NCBI GenBank assembly: GCA_910577185.1
Contig: CAJTLR010000014.1
Coordinates: forward strand, 1 to 55,856
Source of the DNA: an uncultured Acetatifactor sp.
Lineage (GTDB): Bacteria; Bacillota; Clostridia; Lachnospirales; Lachnospiraceae
Direction: 5' to 3'
Length of the DNA: 55,856 nt
In this document: piece by piece, positions 1 through 8,163 of the stretch
Position numbering within the stretch: the stretch's first letter is position 1
Layout of the letters: each line of letters starts with the position of its first letter
Notes under the pieces: generated by a model
Seen by the model: only the letters and a program-made list of their open reading frames with translations
Database searches by the model: none
What the model was told of the DNA's origin: nothing
Translations under genes and position numbers: made by a program

Positions 1-27
1 CATCTGTCCGAGCAAGCTCGGCAGATG
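1..27. other. Hairpin-forming inverted repeat at window edge
   Basis: CATCTG-t-CCGAGC pairs with GCTCGG-CAGATG across a two-base AA loop, with a single bulged base. It lies about 60 bp beyond the tandem repeats that follow sigE. It could be the stem of a terminator for sigE or for a neighbour outside the window. No T-run is visible on the side that can be read, so the role is undecided. Confidence 0.45.
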
Positions 28-85
28 CCTTTGCGGCCGCTCGACTCTGCCCTTTGCGAACATTATACCCCATTTCGGCTTTTTT

Positions 86-289
86 GCATAGTCTAAATAT
101 AAATACTCAGCTCTTTTTCGCATAGTCTATATATTATTACTCAGCTCTTTTTCGTATAGTCTATATATAATTGCTCAGCTCTTTTTCACATAGTCTGTAT
201 ATAATTACTCAGCTCTTTTTTGCATAGCCTGTATATAAATACTCAGCTCTTTTTTGCGTAGTCTATATATGATTGCTCATCTCTTTTTT
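86..289. repeat. 34-bp tandem repeat, six units, spanning the sigE stop codon
   Basis: Units begin at 86, 120, 154, 188, 222 and 256, an exact 34-bp period. The shared core on the plus strand is GCATAGTCTATATATAA followed by TACTCAGCTCTTTTT, with a few substitutions per copy. The unit at 256-289 contains the last codons and the TAG stop of sigE, read on the minus strand as KKEMSNHI-stop. The other five units are therefore downstream copies of the 3' end of sigE. The period is not a multiple of three. Units abut without spacers, so this is not a CRISPR array. Confidence 0.9.
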
Positions 290-1000
290 CAGCTGCCGCA
301 TGATTTTCTTCTCCAGTCTGGATATGTAGGACTGGGAGATGCCCAGCAGGGACGCCACTTCTTTCTGGGTCATTTCCTGTCCGTCCCTGGTTCCCAGGCC
401 GAAGCGCAGATTGATGATCTTCTTTTCCCGCTCCGATAGTTTGCTGATGGCGCCCAGCAGCAGCTTGCGTTCCACTTCATTTTCAATATCCCGGTAGATC
501 ACATCCTCATCCGTCCCCAGGATATCCGACAAAAGCAGCTCATTTCCATCCCAGTCCACATTCAGGGGTTCGTCTATGGATACCTCCAGTTTTGTCTTGT
601 TGTTTCTCCTCAGATACATCAGGATCTCATTCTCAATGCACCGGGAGGCATAGGTGGCCAGCTTGATATTTTTATCCGGCTTGAAGGTATTGATAGACTT
701 GATCAGCCCGATGGTTCCAATGGAAATCAGATCCTCCACGCCCACGCCCGTATTGTCGAATTTCTTTGCTATGTACACCACCAGTCTTAAATTATGCTCA
801 ATCAGGGTGGCTTTTGCCTCGTCGTCATATTCCGTCCCCAGATCTCCGATCACCTGGCTCTCCTTTTCCACCTCCAGGGGCGGCGGCAGTACTTCGGCCC
901 CGCCGATATAATGAATTTCACCTTTTTTGTGCAGAAAAAGTTTATCCCTCCGGATCATTTTAAACTGGATTTTGCCCGGTATCATCACTTTCAGTATCAT
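263..1000 (-). CDS. sigE: Sporulation sigma factor SigE (pro-sigma-E)
   Basis: Mother-cell-specific RNA polymerase sigma factor, made as an inactive precursor and cleaved by SpoIIGA. Region 2 is clear (EHNLRLVVYIAKKF, then DLISIGTIGLIKS and the ATYASRCIENEILMYLRR stretch). The region 4 helix-turn-helix is near the C-terminus (TQKEVASLLGISQSYISRLEK). About 30 N-terminal residues precede HYIGG, which corresponds to the pro-sequence and cleavage area of Bacillus pro-sigma-E. The longest frame reaches 1012, but I chose the ATG at 1000 because AGAGG sits four bases upstream, giving 245 residues. The start lies inside the 3' end of spoIIGA, consistent with translational coupling. The last codons belong to a 34-bp tandem array. 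Confidence 0.93.
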   Translation of the reverse strand: MILKVMIPGKIQFKMIRRDKLFLHKKGEIHYIGGAEVLPPPLEVEKESQVIGDLGTEYDDEAKATLIEHNLRLVVYIAKKFDNTGVGVEDLISIGTIGLIKSINTFKPDKNIKLATYASRCIENEILMYLRRNNKTKLEVSIDEPLNVDWDGNELLLSDILGTDEDVIYRDIENEVERKLLLGAISKLSEREKKIINLRFGLGTRDGQEMTQKEVASLLGISQSYISRLEKKIMRQLKKEMSNHI

Positions 1001-1850
1001 TATGCCTCTCATTCTGCCGCATCGCCGCGGCTCCCGCCCTTTCTTTGGATAAAAGTCCGGGATTGATTATCATATTCACGGATTCCGCATCTGCATTTCC
1101 CGCTCCCAGGATTTCCTCGTCACTGACCGCCACATACACATCACGAAACTGCATCTTCATGCCATTTGCCTCCAGAAGCAGCCCGGGAAGCAGATATCCC
1201 TGCAGGATTCCCTTCTTTTTCCCGATGCTGTGATAAGGAATGGCACGGAAAAATTCCGGCTCTTCTTTCCAGAGTTCCCTGAATACTTTTCTGTCCACCA
1301 CACAGACGGGTTTCCCGCTCACCGGCTCCGTAAGGCTGTTGCCCGAATCCACCAGGGCCGTCACCGCAAGGCTCCTGCCCTCCCTGGTCAATTCCGCCCT
1401 GCACAGATTGTTCTTTTCCCCGAAACTCTGTTTTGTTCTGCGAAACAGCAGGAAGGCAATGCCTCCCACCCCCATAATGCCCATGGTGCCGGTGAGAAAC
1501 TTTCTTGCCCCCGGCAGGCATCTGATCAGAAAAAGAACAGCTCCTCCCATCCCGAAAGAATATAGCGCCAGCTTCTCCAACAGCTTCAGAAACATTCTGA
1601 TGCCCTTTATGGGAAAAGTAATATATAACATCCCGGCTGTCCCGGCGAAAATCCCCAGAACCAGCTTCACTGCCACAAAACCTCTCCCCAGAAACGGAAA
1701 CAGGAAACACACCGCTCCCACAGCCGCCCCCAGAAGAATTCTCCGGGTACAGGCCATGTGAAACGCGGAATGGTTTACCAGTATCAGAAGATACAGATTC
1801 ATAATAAAGTTAATAAAGAACAGGCTGTCAACATATAATTCATAATGCAT
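960..1850 (-). CDS. spoIIGA: Sporulation sigma-E factor processing peptidase SpoIIGA
   Basis: Membrane-bound aspartic peptidase that processes pro-sigma-E after a signal from the forespore. The N-terminal half has about five hydrophobic segments (residues about 5-135). The soluble C-terminal half carries the ALVDSGNSLTEP motif, whose aspartate (about residue 168) is the expected catalytic residue. The frame is open to 1868, but the ATG at 1850 (MHYELYVD, typical of the family) has AAAAGGA eight bases upstream, and the predicted transcript would start close to 1866, so the shorter form is preferred. It overlaps sigE by about 41 bases as a two-gene operon. Confidence 0.9.
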   Translation of the reverse strand: MHYELYVDSLFFINFIMNLYLLILVNHSAFHMACTRRILLGAAVGAVCFLFPFLGRGFVAVKLVLGIFAGTAGMLYITFPIKGIRMFLKLLEKLALYSFGMGGAVLFLIRCLPGARKFLTGTMGIMGVGGIAFLLFRRTKQSFGEKNNLCRAELTREGRSLAVTALVDSGNSLTEPVSGKPVCVVDRKVFRELWKEEPEFFRAIPYHSIGKKKGILQGYLLPGLLLEANGMKMQFRDVYVAVSDEEILGAGNADAESVNMIINPGLLSKERAGAAAMRQNERHNDTESDDTGQNPV

Positions 1851-1872
1851 TGGCTTCATCCTTTTCATAATT

Positions 1873-1937
1873 ATTATAAAGGGGCGGGAGTTAAGAATTT
1901 GTCAAATAGAGGGGCTGTTTCCAAGAATTTTTCGACA
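1873..1937 (-). promoter_or_regulatory. spoIIG-type promoter with long spacer and Spo0A-like boxes
   Basis: Read on the minus strand: TTGACA at 1905-1900, a 21-base spacer, and TATAAT at 1878-1873. The B. subtilis spoIIG promoter is known for a similarly over-long spacer (22 bp) and for needing phosphorylated Spo0A. A perfect TGTCGAA (0A-box consensus) lies at 1937-1931. A one-mismatch version, TGTCAAA on the plus strand, overlaps the -35 element at 1900-1906. The sequence elements are seen directly; Spo0A control is inferred from the analogy. The implied leader is very short, about 15 bases before the chosen spoIIGA ATG. Confidence 0.72.
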
Positions 1938-1965
1938 AAAAACCGTCCGGTTCAAAACCGGACGG
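1937..1965 (-). terminator. Intrinsic terminator of ftsZ
   Basis: A perfect 10-bp stem, CCGTCCGGTT (1943-1952) with AACCGGACGG (1956-1965), has a three-base loop and is followed on the minus strand by six T residues (1942-1937). It lies 16 bases after the ftsZ stop. It separates ftsZ from spoIIGA, so the sporulation pair needs its own promoter. The end of the T-run touches the perfect 0A-like box. Confidence 0.9.
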
Positions 1966-1981
1966 CTGTAAGACATTTCCA

Positions 1982-3154
1982 TTATTTTCTCTGCAGAAAG
2001 TCGGGTATTTTCAGGGTTTTCTCCTCCACGGAGCTGCGGATGTCCACCGGCTTCTGAATGCCCTGGGAACCTGCGGGAGGTGTCTCGGGTTTTACGGCAG
2101 GCTGGGGATTCAGCCCCTTCAGGGAGCTTGACGCAATGTGTGTGGCAGGCTGCCTGTATATGCTGGCTGCGCCGAATCTGGACTGCAGCTGGCTGCTGCC
2201 GGCCGTGTCCTCCAGTCCTGTGGCTATGACCGTAACCGTGCAGCTGTCCGACTTGGACTCATCATACATGGCACCGAAAATAATATTGATATCCTCCCCG
2301 GTGAGACTCTGCACAAAGTCTGCCGCATCGCTGGCATCCGGCAGGGTAATATCACCGGATACATTAAGTATGACATCCGTGGCACCGCTGATGGTGGTTT
2401 CCAGAAGCGGGCTCTCCACGGCCATTTTCACGGCCATGAGTGCCTTGTCGTCACCCTTGCCCTCGCCGATACCGATATGTGCGATACCCTTGTCCTTCAT
2501 GACAGTCTGGATGTCCGCAAAATCCAGGTTGATGATAGCGGGCAGATTGATCAGGTCCGTGATACCCTGAACCGCCTGCTGAAGCACTTCGTCCGCCTTC
2601 TTCAAAGCCTCCGGCATGGTAGTGCGCCTGTCCACAATCTCCAGAAGCTTATCATTGGGAATCACGATCAGCGTATCCACATGCTCCTTGATACGCTCAA
2701 TACCGCTCATGGCATTCACCATACGCGTCCTGGCCTCAAAACGGAAAGGCTTGGTAACCACACCTACCGTAAGAATTCCCATATCCTTTGCAAGTCTTGC
2801 CACCACCGGCGCCGCGCCGGTCCCGGTACCGCCGCCCATACCGCAGGTGACAAACACCATGTCCGCGCCTTTCAGGGCAGCGCTGATCTCCTCTGCGCTC
2901 TCCTCGGCCGCTTTCTCTCCGATCTCCGGCTTCGCGCCTGCCCCCAGTCCCTTGGTCAGCTTCTCACCGATCTGCAGCAGTGTGGGCGCCTTACAGAGCT
3001 GCAACGCCTGTTTGTCGGTGTTCACACCGATAAACTCCACCCCTTCAATCTGTTCGTCAACCATTCTATTCACAGCATTGTTACCTGCACCGCCCACACC
3101 GACCACAATAATCTTGGCAGCAGATTCAGCATCGTTTGTCTTAATTTCAAGCAA
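1982..3154 (-). CDS. ftsZ: Cell division protein FtsZ
   Basis: Tubulin-like GTPase that polymerises into the division ring. The nucleotide-binding glycine-rich signature GGGTGTGAAP is at residues 107-116. The NLDFADIQTVM segment corresponds to the synergy (T7) loop region. A variable linker rich in P, Q and S leads to the conserved C-terminal peptide LKIPDFLQRK, which binds partners such as FtsA or SepF. At 390 residues it has normal length. The start is a TTG at 3154, preceded by AGGAGG with eight bases spacing; no nearby ATG fits as well. It is separated from ftsQ by a 282-bp gap with a promoter and ends in an intrinsic terminator, so it forms its own unit within the cluster. Confidence 0.98.
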   Translation of the reverse strand: MLEIKTNDAESAAKIIVVGVGGAGNNAVNRMVDEQIEGVEFIGVNTDKQALQLCKAPTLLQIGEKLTKGLGAGAKPEIGEKAAEESAEEISAALKGADMVFVTCGMGGGTGTGAAPVVARLAKDMGILTVGVVTKPFRFEARTRMVNAMSGIERIKEHVDTLIVIPNDKLLEIVDRRTTMPEALKKADEVLQQAVQGITDLINLPAIINLDFADIQTVMKDKGIAHIGIGEGKGDDKALMAVKMAVESPLLETTISGATDVILNVSGDITLPDASDAADFVQSLTGEDINIIFGAMYDESKSDSCTVTVIATGLEDTAGSSQLQSRFGAASIYRQPATHIASSSLKGLNPQPAVKPETPPAGSQGIQKPVDIRSSVEEKTLKIPDFLQRK

Positions 3155-3370
3155 GAGTGTATCCTCCTATTCCAGTTTCGCACCTGTCATACCGGCTCCG
3201 GCCCGACAATGGAATCCCCGCTTTGCGGGTCTTCTGTTGTGGGGAACAAAGATCTCTTTCTATCTTCCGCGTCCCCGGCACACTCTTTTGTCCGGACAGA
3301 TGCGCCCTCATTTACTTTTGGCATTTTTTAACTGGGCAATTCCAATTTTTCACTTTATACCACACCTACT

Positions 3371-3399
3371 ATCATATAATCATTTTTCAAATTAATCAA
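3371..3399 (-). promoter_or_regulatory. Predicted sigma-A promoter for ftsZ
   Basis: On the minus strand TTGATT (3399-3394) is followed after 17 bases by TATGAT (3376-3371). The start point would be near 3364, giving a leader of about 210 bases. That leader includes a small hairpin, CCCGC-aaa-GCGGG, around 3216-3229. The position directly after the ftsQ stop fits separate expression of ftsZ. Confidence 0.6.
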
Positions 3400-3436
3400 C
3401 TGTTTTCTGAAAAAAATTTGGACGAAATCATTTCAT

Positions 3437-4174
3437 TTATCCCTGTCCCTCCGGTTTAAATGTATATTTCCCGCTGTCCTCGTCATAAGTCTGCATCTGG
3501 AGAATTCCTTTCTTTCCCTGGATTTGCGACAGAAACTCCGGAATCAGCATCAGCTTGTCCTCCAGGAAAGCGGCTTCATTGCCCAGCGCCACCTTCGTTT
3601 CACCAAAATAAAGGGTGATCTCCCCTGCGCCGTTGAAATATATCTTGTCCGGGGAAAGGCTGTACTTCTGCAGCAGCTTTGTGACATTCAGAATACTGTT
3701 AAAAACAGCCTCATCCTCCACCGGAAGCATTTTCCCCGTCACAATATAGTCAAATTTCAGTCCCAGCACCTGCGGCACTCCCGTGGTCCGGACGCTGGAA
3801 CTCTCCACCACATAACCATCCCTGTCAAAATATACATAGGTATCCAGATACCGCACACAGCCTATGAGGATTTTTTCGTACACAATAATCTTGACAGTGT
3901 CCGGGGAAAGGATATCCACATCCACCACATCCACAAAGGGAATTCCCTCTATTCCCTTGTTTTTATATTTCAGGGACAGATAGAGGGAATTATTCCCCAG
4001 AAATCCGTCCATGACTATGGACTTGATTTCTTCCTCCGTATAGTGGACATTTCCCTCCACATAAACTGTCTGGATTGTGTAGGCATTCCTGATATAAAAA
4101 CCGGCCCCCAGCAGCGCCGCTGCAAACAAAACCACTATCAGAATGCCTACACGTGTACTTTTACTTTTAAACAC
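3437..4174 (-). CDS. ftsQ: Cell division protein FtsQ/DivIB
   Basis: Bitopic divisome protein that links FtsL and FtsB-like partners with the septal wall synthase. It has a short basic cytoplasmic tail, one membrane helix (about residues 9-28), then a POTRA-like segment beginning TIQTVYVEGNVHYTEEEI and a beta domain ending around residue 235. The 245-residue length fits DivIB. The start appears to be a GTG at 4174 overlapping the end of murA by eight bases. AGGAG lies 12 bases upstream, a rather long spacing. The overlap implies coupling with murA. Identification rests on topology, POTRA-like pattern and gene order rather than on strong residue conservation. Confidence 0.88.
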   Translation of the reverse strand: MFKSKSTRVGILIVVLFAAALLGAGFYIRNAYTIQTVYVEGNVHYTEEEIKSIVMDGFLGNNSLYLSLKYKNKGIEGIPFVDVVDVDILSPDTVKIIVYEKILIGCVRYLDTYVYFDRDGYVVESSSVRTTGVPQVLGLKFDYIVTGKMLPVEDEAVFNSILNVTKLLQKYSLSPDKIYFNGAGEITLYFGETKVALGNEAAFLEDKLMLIPEFLSQIQGKKGILQMQTYDEDSGKYTFKPEGQG

Positions 4175-5417
4175 TTGTCACACGCGCTCCTAACTCTCTG
4201 AAATCCCTGCCGATATTTTCATATCCGCGGTATATAAAGGAACATCCTTCCACAAAGCTCTCTCCTTCTGCCATCACCCCTGCTGTCACCAGGGCGGCGC
4301 CGCCCCGCAGTTCCCTTGCCGTAACCTTTGCGCCATGCAGCCTTTCCACGCCGTGGACAGCCACCCGGCCGGAATCCACTTTGTCGATGCAGGCGCCCAT
4401 CTTTGTCAGCTCTTCCACAATCCGGAAACGGTTTTCAAAAATTTTTTCTTCTATATAAGTGGTGCCGTCTCCCCTTGTCTCCGCTGCCAGCACCACCGAC
4501 TGCAGATCCGTGGGAAAACCCGGGTAGGTTGCTGTCACAAGCCGGACCGGCTTTGGCCGCCGGGGCGCCTGGACATAGATACCTTCCCTGCAGGTACACA
4601 CATATCCTCCCATCTGCCTGGCCGTCTCCAGCACCGCTGCCATGTCCTCCTCCGGAGCCTGTTCCAGAAAAGCGCTGCCCCCGGTGCCGATGCAGCCAAG
4701 AAGGTATGTCCCCGCCACAATTCTGTCTGCCGGCACACGAAACGTTGTTCCGCGCAGCCGTCTTCCTCCATGGATCACAAGCCGTCCGCTTCCCACGCCT
4801 TCGATGCAGGCTCCGCAGCAGCACAGATAACGGCACAATGCCCCTATCTCCGGCTCCAGCGCCGCTCCTTCCAGAACGGTCACCCCTTCCGCCGCCACAC
4901 CTGCCAGTATGATATTTTCAGTGGCCCCCACCGAAGGAAACGGCAGTCTGATACATGCCCCGCACAGTCTTTCCGCCGAAGCCATAAGCAGACCGTTTTT
5001 CTGTGTAAATTTTACTCCCATCTGCCCAAGAGCCGCCATATGAAGATCAATAGGCCGCTGGCCGATGACGCATCCTCCCGGGTATTCCATGATCACTTCA
5101 CCGAATCTGCCTATGAGGGCGCCCAGAAGACAAAGGGAGGAGCGCATCCCCGTAACGGCCTTCTGGCACATCTCTCTCTTTCTCACGCATGACGAATCCA
5201 CCACAATGCCCGTCTCCTGCCAACGTACGCAGCAGCCCAGGCATTTCAGCAGACTGACCATGGAATGTACATCCGCTATCCTTGGACAATTTTTGATAAA
5301 AGACCTCTCTTCCACCAGCAGAGTAGCCGCCAGGACAGGCAGAGAAGCATTTTTGGAACCTTGTATGCGAACTTTTCCCTGAAGGGCCACGCCCCCCTGA
5401 ACACGAATAGAATCCAT
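4167..5417 (-). CDS. murA: UDP-N-acetylglucosamine 1-carboxyvinyltransferase MurA
   Basis: First committed step of peptidoglycan synthesis: transfer of enolpyruvate from PEP to UDP-GlcNAc in the cytosol. K22 and N23 are present in GSKNASLP. The PEP-reactive cysteine is C116 in YPGGCVIGQRP, the site alkylated by fosfomycin in homologues. The general-acid aspartate lies in YPGFPTDLQ. The C-terminal ELRGGAALV and RGYENI motifs match the family. Length (416) is normal. The protein is unusually cysteine-rich for MurA (for example LCCCGAC). It lies between ftsW and ftsQ, overlapping ftsQ. Confidence 0.96.
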   Translation of the reverse strand: MDSIRVQGGVALQGKVRIQGSKNASLPVLAATLLVEERSFIKNCPRIADVHSMVSLLKCLGCCVRWQETGIVVDSSCVRKREMCQKAVTGMRSSLCLLGALIGRFGEVIMEYPGGCVIGQRPIDLHMAALGQMGVKFTQKNGLLMASAERLCGACIRLPFPSVGATENIILAGVAAEGVTVLEGAALEPEIGALCRYLCCCGACIEGVGSGRLVIHGGRRLRGTTFRVPADRIVAGTYLLGCIGTGGSAFLEQAPEEDMAAVLETARQMGGYVCTCREGIYVQAPRRPKPVRLVTATYPGFPTDLQSVVLAAETRGDGTTYIEEKIFENRFRIVEELTKMGACIDKVDSGRVAVHGVERLHGAKVTARELRGGAALVTAGVMAEGESFVEGCSFIYRGYENIGRDFRELGARVTSV

Positions 5418-5521
5418 AAAGCACCATCCGGCTTCTTAATAATTGAACTATTCTATCCTATGAAGGAAATGTTTCCTGTGTACCTTGTCCCGCGTTTTTC
5501 GTGCCCTGACTCCTTTTCCCA

Positions 5522-6688
5522 TTATAATTCCTTCAGCTGTATCCTCTTGGCCACGCTCAGGACAATTCCGATCTCTATCAGCAGAAACAATACCGAAGAG
5601 CCTCCGTAACTGATAAAGGGAAGGGAAATTCCCGTGTTGGGTATGGTTGCCGTCACAACGGCGATATTGAGAATTGCCTGTATGGCAATATGTCCCATAA
5701 CCCCTACTACCAGCATGGCTCCGAACAGATCCGGCGCATTATTGGCAATCACCATCATCCTCCACAACAGCATGATAAACATCAGGATAACGGCCACTGC
5801 CCCGAAAAGTCCCAGTTCCTCGCAGATGATGGAAAAAATCATGTCATTCTGGGACTCCGGCAGAAAGCTGAGCTTCTGCATACTCTGCCCCAGTCCCTTG
5901 CCCCAGATTCCCCCGCTGCCTATGGCATACAGGCCCTGGAGGGTCTGGAAACCCGTATCGGTGGGATCGCTCTCCGGGTCCAGCCATGACCGGATCCGGT
6001 TGCCGCGGAACGCCAGAAAATCGCTGCCTGACACCACCAGGTAAATCACCACTGCCGCCACGGCCACCACCAACAGTCCCATAATCACAAATTTTTTATA
6101 ATCCGGACTTGCCACAAATACCATAAGAACGGAAATTCCCAGAATGATAATGGCAGAACTCATGTTCTGGGTAATCAGGTAAATCTCCGCCGCAATGGGA
6201 AGCGGAAAAGCCACCATGACGCAAAATCCCTTAAAGGTCCGGATCCCTTTTCCCATCTTGCAGACCAGCACTGCCAGAAACAGGATCATTCCCACCTTTG
6301 CCACTTCTGCAGGCTGCAGGTTAAAGCCGATGCCGGGAATACGGATCCATCGTTTTGCGCCGTGGGATTCCACCCCCAGCGGCGACAGCACTGCGGGGAT
6401 CAGCAGGGCAGATCCTACGTATCCAAGTGTCGCCAGATATGCCAGCCTGCGGTAATCGAAATTGGCCGCCACAATCATGGCCACCAGACCCACAATCACT
6501 GCCACCAGCTGCTTTTTCAGATAATATGCCGTATCTTCAAATTCCTCGAATGCATTATAGGAACTGGCCGAGTATATCATCACCAGCCCGAATCCCAGCA
6601 GAAACAGGACGATAAACAGAAGGCTGTAATCAAAAAAATATTCGGACTGTTCTTTTTTCCTTTGCTTTCCCTTGCGCGGTACTGCCAT
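5522..6688 (-). CDS. ftsW: Septal peptidoglycan glycosyltransferase FtsW (SEDS family)
   Basis: Polytopic SEDS protein that polymerises lipid II at the septum with its partner PBP. It has a basic N-terminal tail, then about ten hydrophobic segments. The family pattern GFGLVMIYSAS occurs in the first helix, and the C-terminal part has IPNTGISLPFISYGGSS, the classic FtsW/RodA signature. The frame extends two codons further to a GTG, but GGGAG lies five bases before the ATG at 6688, so this ATG was chosen (388 residues). It lies between murD and murA; gene order favours FtsW over RodA. Confidence 0.95.
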   Translation of the reverse strand: MAVPRKGKQRKKEQSEYFFDYSLLFIVLFLLGFGLVMIYSASSYNAFEEFEDTAYYLKKQLVAVIVGLVAMIVAANFDYRRLAYLATLGYVGSALLIPAVLSPLGVESHGAKRWIRIPGIGFNLQPAEVAKVGMILFLAVLVCKMGKGIRTFKGFCVMVAFPLPIAAEIYLITQNMSSAIIILGISVLMVFVASPDYKKFVIMGLLVVAVAAVVIYLVVSGSDFLAFRGNRIRSWLDPESDPTDTGFQTLQGLYAIGSGGIWGKGLGQSMQKLSFLPESQNDMIFSIICEELGLFGAVAVILMFIMLLWRMMVIANNAPDLFGAMLVVGVMGHIAIQAILNIAVVTATIPNTGISLPFISYGGSSVLFLLIEIGIVLSVAKRIQLKEL

Positions 6689-6705
6689 ATACACTCCCTA
6701 CTTTC

Positions 6706-8082
6706 CTACAGGCTTCCTTCTTCCAGTCCCCGGACATATTCCTTAAACTGCCGTCCCCTCACCTCATAATTTGGGAACATCCCCCAGCTGGCGCACGCAG
6801 GGGAAAGAAGCACGGCGTCACCGCTCTCCGCAAGCATCGTGCATAATTTCAGGCACTCCTCAAAGGTATCCGCAAACCGGATCCGGTCAAATCCATGTTT
6901 CCTGGCACATTCCGCGATTTTCTCCCTCGTCTGTCCGATGAGCACCAGCCATTTTACTTTTCCCTCAAAGCTTTCAATCCAGTCGTCATACGAACTCTCC
7001 TTGTCATATCCTCCCCCGATCAGTACCGTGGGCTTATGCATGGCCCGGATTCCCTGAATGGCGGCATCCGGATTGGTTCCCTTGGAGTCGTTATAATAGT
7101 CCACCCCTCCCCTGGAAGCCACAAACTCGATCCTGTGCTCCACTGCCTTAAAGTCCCGGACCACCTTCAGAATGGTATCCATGGGAACTCCCATTCCTTC
7201 GGCCATGGCAATGGCCGCCATGACATTCTCCACATTGCACAGTCCCACCAGATTCATATCCTTATGGATATCCAGAAGTTCCCGCTCCTGCCCCCCGGAC
7301 ATCTTTACGATCTTTTCCCCTCTCAGGCAGTATCCATCCTCCAGAATTTCCCCCGAAGAAAAGAAAACCACCTTTGCCGGACACCTGCCGCCGAAATCTC
7401 TCGTATATTTATTATCGTAATTCAGCACACAGATATCATCCCGGGTCTGGTTTCGCGCAATATTCTCCTTGGCCGCCACATAAGCTTCCATGGTATGATG
7501 ACGGTTCAGATGATCCGGCGTGATATTCAGGATTGCCGAAACAGCCGGATGAAAATACCGTATGGTCTCCAGCTGGAAGGAACTGATCTCCCCCACTGTC
7601 ACCGTATCCCCGGAAGTCTTCAGACATTCCGAAGTATACGGATTTCCGATATTCCCCACCACAAACACCTTTTCCCCGCCCTTATGGGCCTTCATGATCT
7701 CTCCCAACAGAGTGGTGGTGGTGGTCTTGCCGTTGGTGCCCGTGACGGCCGCCACTTTTCCTTTTTCCTGGCGGTATCCCAGTTCTATCTCACCGATGAT
7801 CTCCGCCCCCGCATCCCTGAACCGGTTCACCAGCGGAATATCCGTGGGCACCCCCGGGCTTAAGACCAGAGTCTCGGTCTCTCTCACCAGTTCTTCCGGC
7901 ATTTCACCGGCCACGCAGGCTGTTTTGCCCTCCGCCGGCAGAAGTTCCCGCAGATCCTCTTCCGTCAGTTTCTCATTGCTGTCATACAGCGTCACTTCCG
8001 CGCCCATATGCTCCAGAAGCCCCACCGAACCCAGGCCGCTGACCCCTGAGCCAACCACCAGACATTTTCTTCCTGATTCCAT
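6706..8082 (-). CDS. murD: UDP-N-acetylmuramoylalanine-D-glutamate ligase MurD
   Basis: Cytosolic ATP-dependent Mur ligase that adds D-glutamate to UDP-MurNAc-L-Ala. The N-terminal Rossmann-like domain starts VVGSGVSGLGSV. The ATP-binding loop GTNGKT is at residues 115-120. The middle domain shows NITPDHLNRH and YNDSKGTNPDA, and the C-terminal domain LLSPACASWGMFPNYEVRG, all typical of MurD. Length 458 is normal. A good GGAG site precedes the ATG. It lies 17 bases upstream of ftsW and 81 bases after mraY. Confidence 0.97.
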   Translation of the reverse strand: MESGRKCLVVGSGVSGLGSVGLLEHMGAEVTLYDSNEKLTEEDLRELLPAEGKTACVAGEMPEELVRETETLVLSPGVPTDIPLVNRFRDAGAEIIGEIELGYRQEKGKVAAVTGTNGKTTTTTLLGEIMKAHKGGEKVFVVGNIGNPYTSECLKTSGDTVTVGEISSFQLETIRYFHPAVSAILNITPDHLNRHHTMEAYVAAKENIARNQTRDDICVLNYDNKYTRDFGGRCPAKVVFFSSGEILEDGYCLRGEKIVKMSGGQERELLDIHKDMNLVGLCNVENVMAAIAMAEGMGVPMDTILKVVRDFKAVEHRIEFVASRGGVDYYNDSKGTNPDAAIQGIRAMHKPTVLIGGGYDKESSYDDWIESFEGKVKWLVLIGQTREKIAECARKHGFDRIRFADTFEECLKLCTMLAESGDAVLLSPACASWGMFPNYEVRGRQFKEYVRGLEEGSL

Positions 8083-8163
8083 TTTATTTCTCCTATCCGG
8101 TACCGTTATTCCGGTACTGTCATGCGCGCGTTCCCCGCGCTGCCTGCGCCTCTTTCCGGGAAC

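Noticed and set aside
86..289. CRISPR-like array of 34-bp repeats
   Set aside because: Repeats abut with no spacers and overlap the end of a coding gene; the same holds for the 37-bp array at 46409-46593.
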